DNA from: Parasutterella muris
GTDB taxonomy: Bacteria > Pseudomonadota > Gammaproteobacteria > Burkholderiales > Burkholderiaceae_F
Length of the DNA: 53,827 bases
Direction: 5' to 3'
Assembly: GCF_009767915.1 (NCBI RefSeq)
Contig: NZ_WSRP01000018.1
Coordinates: 1-53,827 of the forward strand
This document shows, piece after piece, positions 9,501 through 17,127 of the stretch; the first letter of the stretch is position 1, and each line of letters begins with the position of its first letter. The translations under genes were made by a program, and so were the position numbers. A model generated the notes under the pieces. The model saw nothing but the letters and a program-made list of their open reading frames with translations, had not been told where the DNA came from and did no database searches.

Positions 9501-10512
9501 CCTGCGGACTCATAGCGCCGGAGATTTTGCCTTTGACGTATTTTAGCTTCAGCGGCTCCATATCCGGAAGCTGCACGTCCACGTTGGAGAGCGCGCCGAT
9601 AAACGAAGCCGAAGAGGGTTTCCATTTGGCGAGCGTGAGCCAGGCAGAGCCTGAGCCGATGCCGCGGTATTTGACCTGGAAGTCCGGGAACCATTTGGCA
9701 AGTTCGCCGAAGTTCAGATAATCCGTCTGCGCGAAAAATTCCGCATCCCAGTTGGCCAGAACAGCGGCATCCAGCAGCGGCGGCTTCAGCGTCGCTTTAA
9801 CTGTGATGGGCGAACCGATAAAAGAGGGCGGCGTAAGCGTAAAGGCAAAGAGCTTCTCGCCGGAGCTGCTCTCAAACGCAGCGTTGAAATCTTTAATTTC
9901 CAGAGTGTTTCCGGAAGCGTCGTCCACTAATCTAATCGTGCCGTCCTTAATTTCCAGAAGACGCTGTTTTAAAAGAAGCTGAATATCTTTAGGAAGCTTT
10001 GCCGATGCGCTCTCAAGATCAGCCTCCCCTGAGAGAAGTTTGTTGAGATCAATGGTTTTTCCAAGAATCGAAAACTTCATCGGTCCCTTGCGTTCCACAG
10101 TGACAACCGGTTTGTCCAAAGTGACCGTTTCAAAAATCGGTTCCATGGAAGGGATGGAGCGCAAAGAGAGTTTTGCGCTGAGGGATTCGACTTCGATCGG
10201 GTTCTGCCCGGAGCCGCCCAGCTGAATATTTTTGAGCGTCACCTCAGGCTGAAGTCCGGACCAGCCCGCGTCAACACTTCCGAAAGTGACCGGAGCGGAG
10301 ACGGTTTCAGAGATCTTGTTTTCGATTTGAGCCTTATGCCCCTCTATATAAGGAGCAAGAAAATATCGAGCGGCCAGCCATGCGCACCCTAATATTAGAT
10401 AGACAATGACGATGAACCAGATGATCCATCGAAGCAGTTTTCTCAGAAAACTCTCGCTTTTCGGCGTGCCGGGCTCTTCTGCAGGAGCGGCGTTATTCGA
10501 AATATCACTCAT
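6526..10512 (-). CDS. yhdP: AsmA-like protein YhdP
   Basis: A very long (about 1,328-residue) inner-membrane-anchored protein of the YhdP/AsmA superfamily. In enterobacteria these proteins form periplasm-spanning bridges that move phospholipids to the outer membrane. One transmembrane helix lies near the N-terminus (LLRWIIWFIVIVYLILGC), followed by the usual family start (VSAPVTFGSVDAGWSGLQP) and more than 1,200 residues of beta-rich repeats with DITAGINRG, SGTVQFSEKG and LVGGSATVVMNG-type segments. The ATG giving MSDISNN is chosen over a TTG 26 codons upstream. It is divergent from glnE. Its product links functionally with the phospholipid genes at the start of the window, though they are separate operons. 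Confidence 0.9.
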   Translation of the reverse strand: MSDISNNAAPAEEPGTPKSESFLRKLLRWIIWFIVIVYLILGCAWLAARYFLAPYIEGHKAQIENKISETVSAPVTFGSVDAGWSGLQPEVTLKNIQLGGSGQNPIEVESLSAKLSLRSIPSMEPIFETVTLDKPVVTVERKGPMKFSILGKTIDLNKLLSGEADLESASAKLPKDIQLLLKQRLLEIKDGTIRLVDDASGNTLEIKDFNAAFESSSGEKLFAFTLTPPSFIGSPITVKATLKPPLLDAAVLANWDAEFFAQTDYLNFGELAKWFPDFQVKYRGIGSGSAWLTLAKWKPSSASFIGALSNVDVQLPDMEPLKLKYVKGKISGAMSPQDYSVSTEDFGFELESGEVLPPLNLAVKLNRTENNSFSGGSFKADEVDFKSLSALLPSLPLPKEFKSFIAARRLSGNLSNVDISWQGSPDAPKEYNGSLKIVNFSSFGAQGKNNTLWLPGFQNMTADVSMKNGVGTAVLQTKGADFAFPGLFSSAAFRLDNLTGTVEWSTQDRFSINLKDVTLENADASVTVNGTYRTDGSPFGFMDITAGINRGNAAAVWKYMPLIVGTDTINWLRYGLLKGKATGGSARILGQLHNFPFEGSENEKFEVTVNADDVTLDVYPLKFDKPSAQNKAGGIWPVFTKVGGVVRFVGDGMHITADKGSYKNASLISAKVDIPSFSADTVWLDVDASAKGDIPSYLAYVKASPVNGYTAELFSKAEGSGSGTLQLGLKIPLDGPGSVAVNGAFTAENDSINFRHYQIPDLTQVSGTVQFSEKGANAQNIKALCFDEPVTASIVTNSKGAIEVKASGTVPAKALPQIIPNEELALISKDYFRGSATFAANIKIDGSDVNVDIKSPLKGLESALPSPMTKPAAQTSPLHLTINSSGSLTDVSVMVDDYLSTEFILKNGEIDRCAIGNKSLPSLPQHGYAVAFDTSFLSAAAWTKVFDALDKTESNANQKNKVIKLPDIASARISIGELELENFNQNNLTIIGKSVNGQLSASIRSNQIQGAINWRKGGKGVEPHLTANLSKLYIPDAAETVAEETKPVEIQGGWPAINAVIGDLTYGKRRLGHVELVARNTVAANGHLWQIQKLNVTNPAATLKSSGSWLKRFDGFNETHLLLDNEIKSLGGMLTRLDMPNLISAGSGSIKGDLSWEGTPLGFNTESFDGTLNIDLRRGEILKIQPGPAAKLLSLLSLQSLTRYLTLDFRDFYSSGFNFTTIQGKADINNGLMNIKGLTLVGGSATVVMNGTINTQKETENLHLLVLPDVNAAGASIALAIANPIAGIGSFLAQLIFKDPLSKLFSFEYNVTGTWADPIVTKVDSHKF

Positions 10513-10795
10513 TTGTCGGCTAGGCTCATTTTTCAGCTGTAGTTTCCTAGTATGCAGCAAAAACAACGATCCTTGAAACGATTCTGACAAGCTTATTGAA
10601 AAATTTTCCTGCGCACGCGGCCAAGCGGGACGGTACGGCGTTCATGATTCGGGATTGTTCTTAATCGCTCCTTCGCCTGCGCCGTCGACGTCATGTCTAA
10701 GATTAAAATATTCCTCACGTTACAGAACAAAAACAGGCGACTGCCCGCGGCTTGCGCACAGCGTTCCGGAGAGCAGCCGAAAGAGCGAAACAACT

Positions 10796-13675
10796 ATGAC
10801 AGCGAACCAATCCCAGAGCGCACTTTCTCCCCATTCCAGCCGAATCGGTATTGAAGAGGTTCCGAAGCTTTCTCAGTTTGTGAAACGGTCCCTTCAGGCG
10901 TTGTTTTCGGACGCCGCGAGCGCAGAAGCAGCAGAATTCCTAAAGCAGCTGACGTTAGAGACGTGGAATAAAGAAAAGATGTACGAGCGGCTAGCCTCAG
11001 CGGATACGCCCGAGACGCTCGCAAGCGGAGTACGCAGGCTTCGCCGTGAGGTGCTTCTGACGCTGGCGGCTAAGGATATGACAGGAGCTGCCGACTTCGA
11101 GGAGGTGGTTTCTGCGATGACGGCTCTCGCTGAAGCGGTGGTGGATCGAACCGTGAGTGTGCATGCGAAAGAGCTCGCAAAGCGATTCGGTGTACCTCAT
11201 TCTCCGTTAGGTGTTCCGCAGGATCTTCTGGTTGTCGGCATGGGCAAGCTCGGAGGGGCTGAACTCAATGTTTCCAGCGATATCGATCTCATTTTCTTTT
11301 ATGACGAAGACGGAGAGTGCCGAGCGACCGAGCAGTTCCCTTCGGCCCGCAAAATCATCAGCAATAAAGAATTCTATGAGCGGCTGGCAAAAAAGATCAT
11401 TCCGGCGATCTCCGAACTCACTTGGGAAGGTTTTGCGTTTCGGGTGGACATGAGACTGAGACCGAACGGAGACTCCGGTCCGATCGTCGGCTCAAGCGAG
11501 ATGCTGGAAGAGTACCTGATGATGCAGGGCAGGGAGTGGGAACGGTTTGCGTGGCTCAAGGGCCGCATTGTAAACGGTCCGGTGTTTGCGTCTCAGGAAG
11601 AATTTGATATCCAGAAAAAAAATCTCTGGGACATCGTGCGTCCGTTTGTTTACCGCAAATATTTGGATTTCGGCGCGATCAGCTCTCTTACGGATCTGCA
11701 TGCGAAAATCCGTCTGGCCGCGCAAAAGCGGGAAGCGTCCGCGCTTACCGAAGGCAGAAATATCAAGCTTGGCCGCGGCGGGATTCGTGAAATTGAATTT
11801 ATCGCGCAGACCTTTCAGGTGATCCGCGGCGGAAGAAATCCGTTTCTGAGAGAACGATCAACGCTGAAAGCGCTTTCTGCGCTCGCCTCTGAAGGCGTAC
11901 TCGCGCCGGAAAAAGCAAAGCGGCTATCAGAAATCTATGTCTTTCTGCGCAATGTGGAGCATGCGCTGCAGTACGAGAACGATCAGCAGACGCAGCTTCT
12001 CCCGGAGGATGAGGCGCAGCAGGCCAAAATCGCCCGCATGCTCGGGCTAAAGCGCGGGGAGCTTTTGTCCTGCCTGAGCGAAAGTTCGGAGTACGTCGCC
12101 GCGCGTTTTGATGAAATCTTTCAGACCAAGGCCGAAGCGGTGTCCGAGGATTGGCCGCTCGGCTGGGAGTCCGGTTCCGTACAGGTGCTTCCCGCGGTGG
12201 CGGATCTTCTGCGAAGGAAAGGTTTTGCCGACTGCGAGGGACTCGCAGGCGCGGTTCTTAACCTGATGTCTCTGAGGCCGCTTCGCCTGATCAACGCGGG
12301 CGCAAGAGATCGAATGATTCTTCTTGTGAAAAAGACGTTGGACAAGCTCGGCGCGCTCGAGCTTAAGGAGGATGCGCTCATTAGTAAAGATCTTCTGCTT
12401 GAGCGCTACCTGCACTTTTTGGAAGTTATCGCGGGGCGCCCGACTTATGTCTCGCTTCTGCTTCAGTATCCGTCCGCGGCCGAGCGCCTGATCCATGTGC
12501 TTGGCGCCGGCAAGTGGGCAGCCGAGTATCTGAATCGCCATCCGCTGCTGCTTGATGAGCTTTGGGATGAGCGCCTCAGCCAGATTGACGACTACACACC
12601 GGTGGATTTCTCAGGCTATATCGAGAGAACCCGAGCGCGCCTTGCCGATATTGAAGAGGACGATCAGGAGACGCGGATGAATTTGATCCGCGAAGTGCAT
12701 CATGCGCGGCTTTTCCGCTTGTTTCTCGCTGACTTGGCCGGCCGCCTGACCGTCGAGCGCCTGGCCGACCAGCTCTCAGCTCTGGCAGACGCGACGCTGG
12801 AACTTGCGATGGAAGAGAGCTGGAAGACCGTTCCGGGGCGCCATCTGGAGCGGCCGAATTTCGCGGTCATCGCCTATGGCAAACTCGGCGGCAAAGAGCT
12901 CGCTTATGCGAGCGATTTGGACTTGGTGTTCATTTACGAAGACGACGCGCCGGAGGCGGAAAAGATTTACGTTCGCTTTGCGCGCCGCCTGATTAATTGG
13001 CTTACTGTCACGACGAGCTCGGGCACGCTCTTTGATGTGGATCTGCGGCTGCGTCCGAACGGTGAATCCGGAATGCTGGTGAGCAGCCTTGAAAGCTTTA
13101 AAAAGTATGAGCGCAATGACGATGGTACAGGCGCTTGGCTTTGGGAGCATCAGGCGCTCACGAGAGCGCGCTTCAGTGCGGGAGATCCCGCGATCGGCGC
13201 AGAATTTGAAAAGCTGCGCGAAGAGATTCTGAGACGCGACAGAGATCCCTCCGTTACGGCCGAAGAAGTGCTGAAGATGCGCGAGCGCATGCATGAGGGA
13301 CACGTCAATAAGACGGATCTTTTTGATCTGAAGCATGATGCGGGCGGCATGGTGGATGTTGAATTTATTGTTCAGTATCTGGTGCTTCGATATGCGGCCG
13401 AGTATCCGCAGCTCGTCAACAACTTCGGAAATATCAAACTGCTGGAAATGAGCGCTGAGGCAGGCCTCATTCCTAAGGAAGACGCTCTTGAAACCGTTAA
13501 GATTTATCGACGCTATCGAAAGGTGCAGCATGAATTCCGTCTGAATTCGCCGAGCCTTCCGGTACGGCGCCCCGCTCAGGAGTACGAGCAGGACGTTGAA
13601 CGCGTGAAATCTCTTTGGCAAACGGTATTTGGAGATCGGGCCGCATCTGAGATAAGCGGCACGACAGAAGGTTAA
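10796..13675 (+). CDS. glnE: Glutamine synthetase adenylyltransferase/adenylyl-removing enzyme
   Basis: GlnE attaches AMP to, and phosphorolytically removes it from, glutamine synthetase under PII control. Both nucleotidyltransferase domains are visible: GMGKLGGAELNVSSDIDL with partner DMRLRPNGDSG in the N-terminal half, and AYGKLGGKELAYASDLDLV with DLRLRPNGESG in the C-terminal half. Each keeps the two metal-binding Asp residues, so both activities should be present. The ATG at 10796 gives a normal 959-residue protein; an upstream TTG would add 47 unconserved residues. The stop overlaps the start of the next gene as TAATG, implying coupled translation. Confidence 0.95.
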   Translation: MTANQSQSALSPHSSRIGIEEVPKLSQFVKRSLQALFSDAASAEAAEFLKQLTLETWNKEKMYERLASADTPETLASGVRRLRREVLLTLAAKDMTGAADFEEVVSAMTALAEAVVDRTVSVHAKELAKRFGVPHSPLGVPQDLLVVGMGKLGGAELNVSSDIDLIFFYDEDGECRATEQFPSARKIISNKEFYERLAKKIIPAISELTWEGFAFRVDMRLRPNGDSGPIVGSSEMLEEYLMMQGREWERFAWLKGRIVNGPVFASQEEFDIQKKNLWDIVRPFVYRKYLDFGAISSLTDLHAKIRLAAQKREASALTEGRNIKLGRGGIREIEFIAQTFQVIRGGRNPFLRERSTLKALSALASEGVLAPEKAKRLSEIYVFLRNVEHALQYENDQQTQLLPEDEAQQAKIARMLGLKRGELLSCLSESSEYVAARFDEIFQTKAEAVSEDWPLGWESGSVQVLPAVADLLRRKGFADCEGLAGAVLNLMSLRPLRLINAGARDRMILLVKKTLDKLGALELKEDALISKDLLLERYLHFLEVIAGRPTYVSLLLQYPSAAERLIHVLGAGKWAAEYLNRHPLLLDELWDERLSQIDDYTPVDFSGYIERTRARLADIEEDDQETRMNLIREVHHARLFRLFLADLAGRLTVERLADQLSALADATLELAMEESWKTVPGRHLERPNFAVIAYGKLGGKELAYASDLDLVFIYEDDAPEAEKIYVRFARRLINWLTVTTSSGTLFDVDLRLRPNGESGMLVSSLESFKKYERNDDGTGAWLWEHQALTRARFSAGDPAIGAEFEKLREEILRRDRDPSVTAEEVLKMRERMHEGHVNKTDLFDLKHDAGGMVDVEFIVQYLVLRYAAEYPQLVNNFGNIKLLEMSAEAGLIPKEDALETVKIYRRYRKVQHEFRLNSPSLPVRRPAQEYEQDVERVKSLWQTVFGDRAASEISGTTEG

Positions 13676-14652
13676 TGAGTCTTATTGAATCGGAATACAG
13701 AGCTCCATGGTGGCTGCCGGGAGGGCATCTGCAGACCATTGTGCCCGCGGAGTTTATGCCGTCCCCTAAAGTCGATTATCGGCGGGAAATATGGGATACG
13801 CCCGACGGAGATATCATCGCGGTGGATTTTTCCACACCGGAGCCTGCGGATATCGCCGCGCCTGTCATGGTGCACTTTCACGGACTTGAAGGCTCGTCTC
13901 AGAGCCATTACGCCCGAAAACTGATGGCGAAATGCGCAGCTGAAGGCGTCAGAGGCATGGTGGTCCACTATCGCGGCTGCGGCGGAATCAATAACCGAAA
14001 GCCGAGGGCGTACTTTGCGGGCGACGCCTGCGAACTCGACTGGATCTTTGCAAGAATCAAAGAGCGCTATCCGCTGTCTCGGATTTACTCTATGGCGGTT
14101 TCTCTCGGCGCAAATAATCTGCTTTTCTGGGCGGGAACCCGCGGCTCAAAAGCGGCCTCATATGTCGATCGAATGGTCGCGGTTTGCTCGCCCCTGGATT
14201 TGGTTCGCTCAAGTGAGGTCATTTCCAAGGGCTTCAGTCGGGTGTACGAACTCAATTTTGTGATCACGCTTAAACAGAAGGCGCTTCAGAAGGCGAAGGA
14301 GTATCCGGAGCTCTTTGACGCCGAACGCATCAGAAAAGTTAAACGGCTGAACGAGTACGACGATGTGGTTACCGCGCCGATGCACGGCTTCAAGAACGCA
14401 CTGGATTACTGGACGAAATGCTCGAGTCTGCCGGTTCTGTCCTCAGTGACGATTCCGACGTTATTGCTGAACGCGCGCAACGATCCGATTGTCGGCTACG
14501 AAATCTTACCGAAAGTTTGCGATGTGCCCGCCTGTATGGCATTAGAATATCCGGACACTGGAGGTCACTGCGGTTTTCCGCAGCGGAAATATGAAGGCAG
14601 CTTCGGATATCTTTCGAAACGCACCTTCGATTTCTGTTTCAACGACCGTTAA
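13675..14652 (+). CDS. Alpha/beta hydrolase, YheT family
   Basis: A 325-residue hydrolase of the YheT group, with characteristic PWWLPGGHLQT at the N-terminus, oxyanion region HFHGLEGSS and nucleophile S143 in AVSLGANNLL. The later acid NARNDPIVG and GGHCGF motifs complete the Ser-Asp-His triad. Substrates in bacteria are undefined; eukaryotic relatives are acylglycerol/ester hydrolases. The start codon overlaps the glnE stop. Confidence 0.9.
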   Translation: MSLIESEYRAPWWLPGGHLQTIVPAEFMPSPKVDYRREIWDTPDGDIIAVDFSTPEPADIAAPVMVHFHGLEGSSQSHYARKLMAKCAAEGVRGMVVHYRGCGGINNRKPRAYFAGDACELDWIFARIKERYPLSRIYSMAVSLGANNLLFWAGTRGSKAASYVDRMVAVCSPLDLVRSSEVISKGFSRVYELNFVITLKQKALQKAKEYPELFDAERIRKVKRLNEYDDVVTAPMHGFKNALDYWTKCSSLPVLSSVTIPTLLLNARNDPIVGYEILPKVCDVPACMALEYPDTGGHCGFPQRKYEGSFGYLSKRTFDFCFNDR

Positions 14653-14696
14653 TTAACTTTATTTCCCCCGATCTGTGATGTCGGAAAGGAGAAAAT

Positions 14697-15275
14697 ATGC
14701 CGCTTCGCGTTTCAAAGAATTATTCCCTCGGACTGCTTTACTTCGTTCTTTTCATTTTGACGATTCCGGTCATGAACTGGGTCGTGATGAATGTCGGAAC
14801 CGTCTGCACTCCGGACGGCCCGTGCCTTATTCCGGTTGCTCCGGGACTGATGGCGCCGAGCGGCGTTTTAATGGCGGGCATCGCGCTCGTTCTTCGTGAC
14901 GGTCTTCAATCCAAACTCGGCGTTCGCTGGTCGCTCTACGCGATTATTCTCGGCGCCGGTCTTTCCGCGTTTTTTGCCGAGCCTTCACTTGTGATCGCCT
15001 CTGTCATGGCTTTCTTCTTTTCCGAGCTTGCCGACCTCGTGGTCTACACGCCGATGAGAAAGCGTTATCCGGCTTGGGCTATTATGGTAAGCGGCCTGGT
15101 CGGCTCTTTTGTCGACAGTGCGATCTTCCTTTCGCTTGCCTTCGGATCCATAGAATTTATTTTCGGACAGGTTCTCGGCAAGTTCTGGATGTCGCTCGCC
15201 GTCGCGCTTCTGATCGGCTTTATGCACTATCGCCGCAGCCGCGCTTCCGATCATCATCAGGAACTGCTTAACTAA
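14697..15275 (+). CDS. VUT family (YhhQ-like) queuosine-precursor transporter
   Basis: This 192-residue membrane protein with about five or six hydrophobic helices carries the family core: APSGVLMAGIALVLRDGLQ, SVMAFFFSELADLVVYTP and SGLVGSFVDSAIFL. Members of this VUT_1/YhhQ family import 7-deazaguanine precursors (preQ0/preQ1) for queuosine in tRNA; that role is assigned by family. A clear AGGAGA ribosome-binding site precedes the ATG. I saw no preQ1 riboswitch in the 44-base gap upstream, so it probably rides on the glnE-yheT transcript. Confidence 0.85.
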   Translation: MPLRVSKNYSLGLLYFVLFILTIPVMNWVVMNVGTVCTPDGPCLIPVAPGLMAPSGVLMAGIALVLRDGLQSKLGVRWSLYAIILGAGLSAFFAEPSLVIASVMAFFFSELADLVVYTPMRKRYPAWAIMVSGLVGSFVDSAIFLSLAFGSIEFIFGQVLGKFWMSLAVALLIGFMHYRRSRASDHHQELLN

Positions 15276-15284
15276 TACGCTATC

Positions 15285-16271
15285 GTGAATAAGACAAAAA
15301 CTGCCGTTCTGCTCATTAACCTCGGTTCTCCGAGTGCTCCGACCGCTCAGGCGGTTCGCCCTTATCTGCGGCAGTTTTTATCGGATCGCCGTGTGGTTGA
15401 AGTAAATCCGATTCTCTGGAATCTGATACTGCGTCTTGCGATTCTCCCCTTTAGAAGCCCTGTCTCCGCTAAGCGCTACGAGTCCGTTTGGCTTCCCGAG
15501 GGCTCTCCTTTGATTGTGTACACCGAGCGCCTGGCGAAGAAACTTCAGAAGGCCTTTGATGAGGAAGGCAGCGCGGTCAAAGTCGCTTTTGCCATGCGTT
15601 ACGGAGAGCCGGATCAGGATCGCATCTTCCGAGAGCTGCATGAGAAAGAGGGTTTTGACAATATTGTTGTTCTTCCGCTTTATCCGCAGTATTCCGCGAC
15701 GACGACCGCTTCTGTCGCCGATATCCTCGGCGCGTCTCTTGCCAAAATGAGAAGCCAGCCGCACTGGCATCTGATTCGTGATTATCACGACAATCCCGAG
15801 TATGCGCGCGCGATCGCCGCTTCAATTAAAGCGTATTGGAAAACGAAGGGTGAGCTTGGAGAAAAGGATCGCCTCGTTCTTTCTTTTCACGGGATGCCGA
15901 AGCGTTACTGCGATTTAGGCGACCCTTATGACCGTCAGGTCAGAAAATCGGCTCAGATGATTATTGATGAGCTCGGTATTGCGCCGGAAGAAGCGGTCAT
16001 CGCCTATCAGTCCCGATTCGGCAAAGAAGAGTGGCTTCAGCCGTATCTGACGCCGCAGCTTGAGCGTCTGGCTGCGGAAGGCGTTGAGCGGGTTGACATC
16101 CTCTGTCCGGGATTTTCCATTGACTGTCTGGAGACTTTGGAAGAGGTTTCAGACGAAGCTCGTCAGACGTTTTTATCCAAGGGTGGTAAAGAATATAACT
16201 ACATCGAATGTCTTAACGATTCCTCGGATGCGGTATCACTCATTAAAAATCTTGTATCCAAACATCTCTAA
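15285..16271 (+). CDS. hemH: Ferrochelatase
   Basis: HemH inserts Fe2+ into protoporphyrin IX, the last step of haem synthesis. The 328-residue protein has the catalytic His (H202 in LSFHGMPKRY) and the conserved acid E283 in CPGFSIDCLETLEEV, plus the LLINLGSPSAPT start. The start is a GTG only 9 bases after the previous stop. Position just before grpE-dnaK-dnaJ is the usual betaproteobacterial arrangement. Haem is needed here for the flavocytochromes and NapB. Confidence 0.95.
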   Translation: MNKTKTAVLLINLGSPSAPTAQAVRPYLRQFLSDRRVVEVNPILWNLILRLAILPFRSPVSAKRYESVWLPEGSPLIVYTERLAKKLQKAFDEEGSAVKVAFAMRYGEPDQDRIFRELHEKEGFDNIVVLPLYPQYSATTTASVADILGASLAKMRSQPHWHLIRDYHDNPEYARAIAASIKAYWKTKGELGEKDRLVLSFHGMPKRYCDLGDPYDRQVRKSAQMIIDELGIAPEEAVIAYQSRFGKEEWLQPYLTPQLERLAAEGVERVDILCPGFSIDCLETLEEVSDEARQTFLSKGGKEYNYIECLNDSSDAVSLIKNLVSKHL

Positions 16272-16299
16272 AACCTGAATTTAGGTGGGTAGAAAACAG

Positions 16300-16327
16300 C
16301 GGTCGAATTGAATTTTCGGCCGTTTTT
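16300..16327 (+). terminator. Terminator after hemH
   Basis: CGGTCGAA and TTCGGCCG form an 8-bp stem (one T-G pair) followed by five T residues. It separates the hemH transcript from the heat-shock promoter 80 bases downstream. Confidence 0.8.
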
Positions 16328-16407
16328 GCTTTTCCGGGCAACATACTTAAATCGGGGCATTCTTATTCACGTTTCTACCTATATTTTTCATAATGCTCGA
16401 CAGAGAG

Positions 16408-16435
16408 GTTGAAAAAAGGTCGTGCGACCTCATAT
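16408..16435 (+). promoter_or_regulatory. Sigma-32 heat-shock promoter of grpE
   Basis: GTTGAAA (16408-16414), a 13-base spacer, then CCTCATAT (16428-16435) match the sigma-32 (RpoH) consensus CTTGAAA-N11..16-CCCCATnT at all but two positions. It lies 62 bases before the chosen grpE ATG, after the hemH terminator. No CIRCE element was found around it. Confidence 0.7.
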
Positions 16436-16497
16436 CAATCAATAAGGGGCGCAGAACGGCAAAGCGCTCTGATTCTCGAAAAGATAAGGAAAGCTTG

Positions 16498-17040
16498 ATG
16501 CAAGAGAATGATTTGAAAAAGGAAATGAATCTCGGTGAAGACGCCGAGGTTCAGACAGCACAGGAGGAGACGCCGGAATTGCCGGATCAGAGTCTCTCGG
16601 ATGAACTCGCAAAAGCCCAGGCGAAGGCCAATGAAAATTATGACCTTTATGTCAGAGCCGTCGCGGAAGCCGAAAATGTGCGTCGCCGTTCAGCCGAAGA
16701 TGTGGCCAAAGCTCGCAAGTTCGGTATTGAGAAATTTGCAGAAGCTATGCTGCCCGTGGTCGACAGCATGGAAAAGGCGCTTGAAGCGTCAGCAAATGAA
16801 AGCGGCCCTCTCAAAGAGGGTCTGGAGATTACCTACCGTCAGCTGCTCAGCGCACTTGAACACAACGGAATGAAATGCGAGAACCCTGTGGGCCTCAAAT
16901 TTGATCCGAATTCAATGCAGGCGATCACTATGGTGAATGATCCCTCGGTCCAGCCCGGATGTGTCGCTCAGGTATTCCAGCGCGGCTGGAAAATTGCCGA
17001 TCGGGTTCTTCGTCCGGCAATGGTTGCGGTAGCTCAGTAG
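16498..17040 (+). CDS. grpE: Nucleotide exchange factor GrpE
   Basis: GrpE releases ADP from DnaK and acts as a thermosensor of the chaperone cycle. The about 180-residue protein has an acidic, disordered N-terminus, a long coiled-coil helix (DLYVRAVAEAENVRRRSAED) and the C-terminal beta domain ending in PAMVAVAQ. The frame is open 35 codons further upstream, but that segment overlaps the sigma-32 promoter and is unconserved, so the ATG at 16498 is used. It is followed by dnaK. Confidence 0.95.
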   Translation: MQENDLKKEMNLGEDAEVQTAQEETPELPDQSLSDELAKAQAKANENYDLYVRAVAEAENVRRRSAEDVAKARKFGIEKFAEAMLPVVDSMEKALEASANESGPLKEGLEITYRQLLSALEHNGMKCENPVGLKFDPNSMQAITMVNDPSVQPGCVAQVFQRGWKIADRVLRPAMVAVAQ

Positions 17041-17046
17041 CCGGGC

Positions 17047-17074
17047 CTTGTTTTTTCAAGAATCGACTCAATAT
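17047..17074 (+). promoter_or_regulatory. Candidate second heat-shock promoter before dnaK
   Basis: CTTGTTT (17047-17053) and CTCAATAT (17067-17074) are separated by 13 bases, the same spacing as the grpE promoter, but match the sigma-32 consensus less well. CTTGTTTTTTCAAG at the same spot is also a short inverted repeat. Sequence evidence only; it may instead be a weak intercistronic hairpin. Confidence 0.35.
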
Positions 17075-17127
17075 ACATACTTAACAGCATGGCGGAATGA
17101 TCCGCTTGCAAGAGAGGAAAATTTAAA

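Noticed and set aside
14653-14696. preQ1 riboswitch before the VUT transporter gene
   Set aside because: The gap is only 44 bases, with no pseudoknot-like pattern; an ordinary ribosome-binding site is enough.
16272-16497. CIRCE operator before grpE
   Set aside because: No TTAGCACTC-N9-GAGTGCTAA-like repeat is present; a sigma-32 promoter is found instead.
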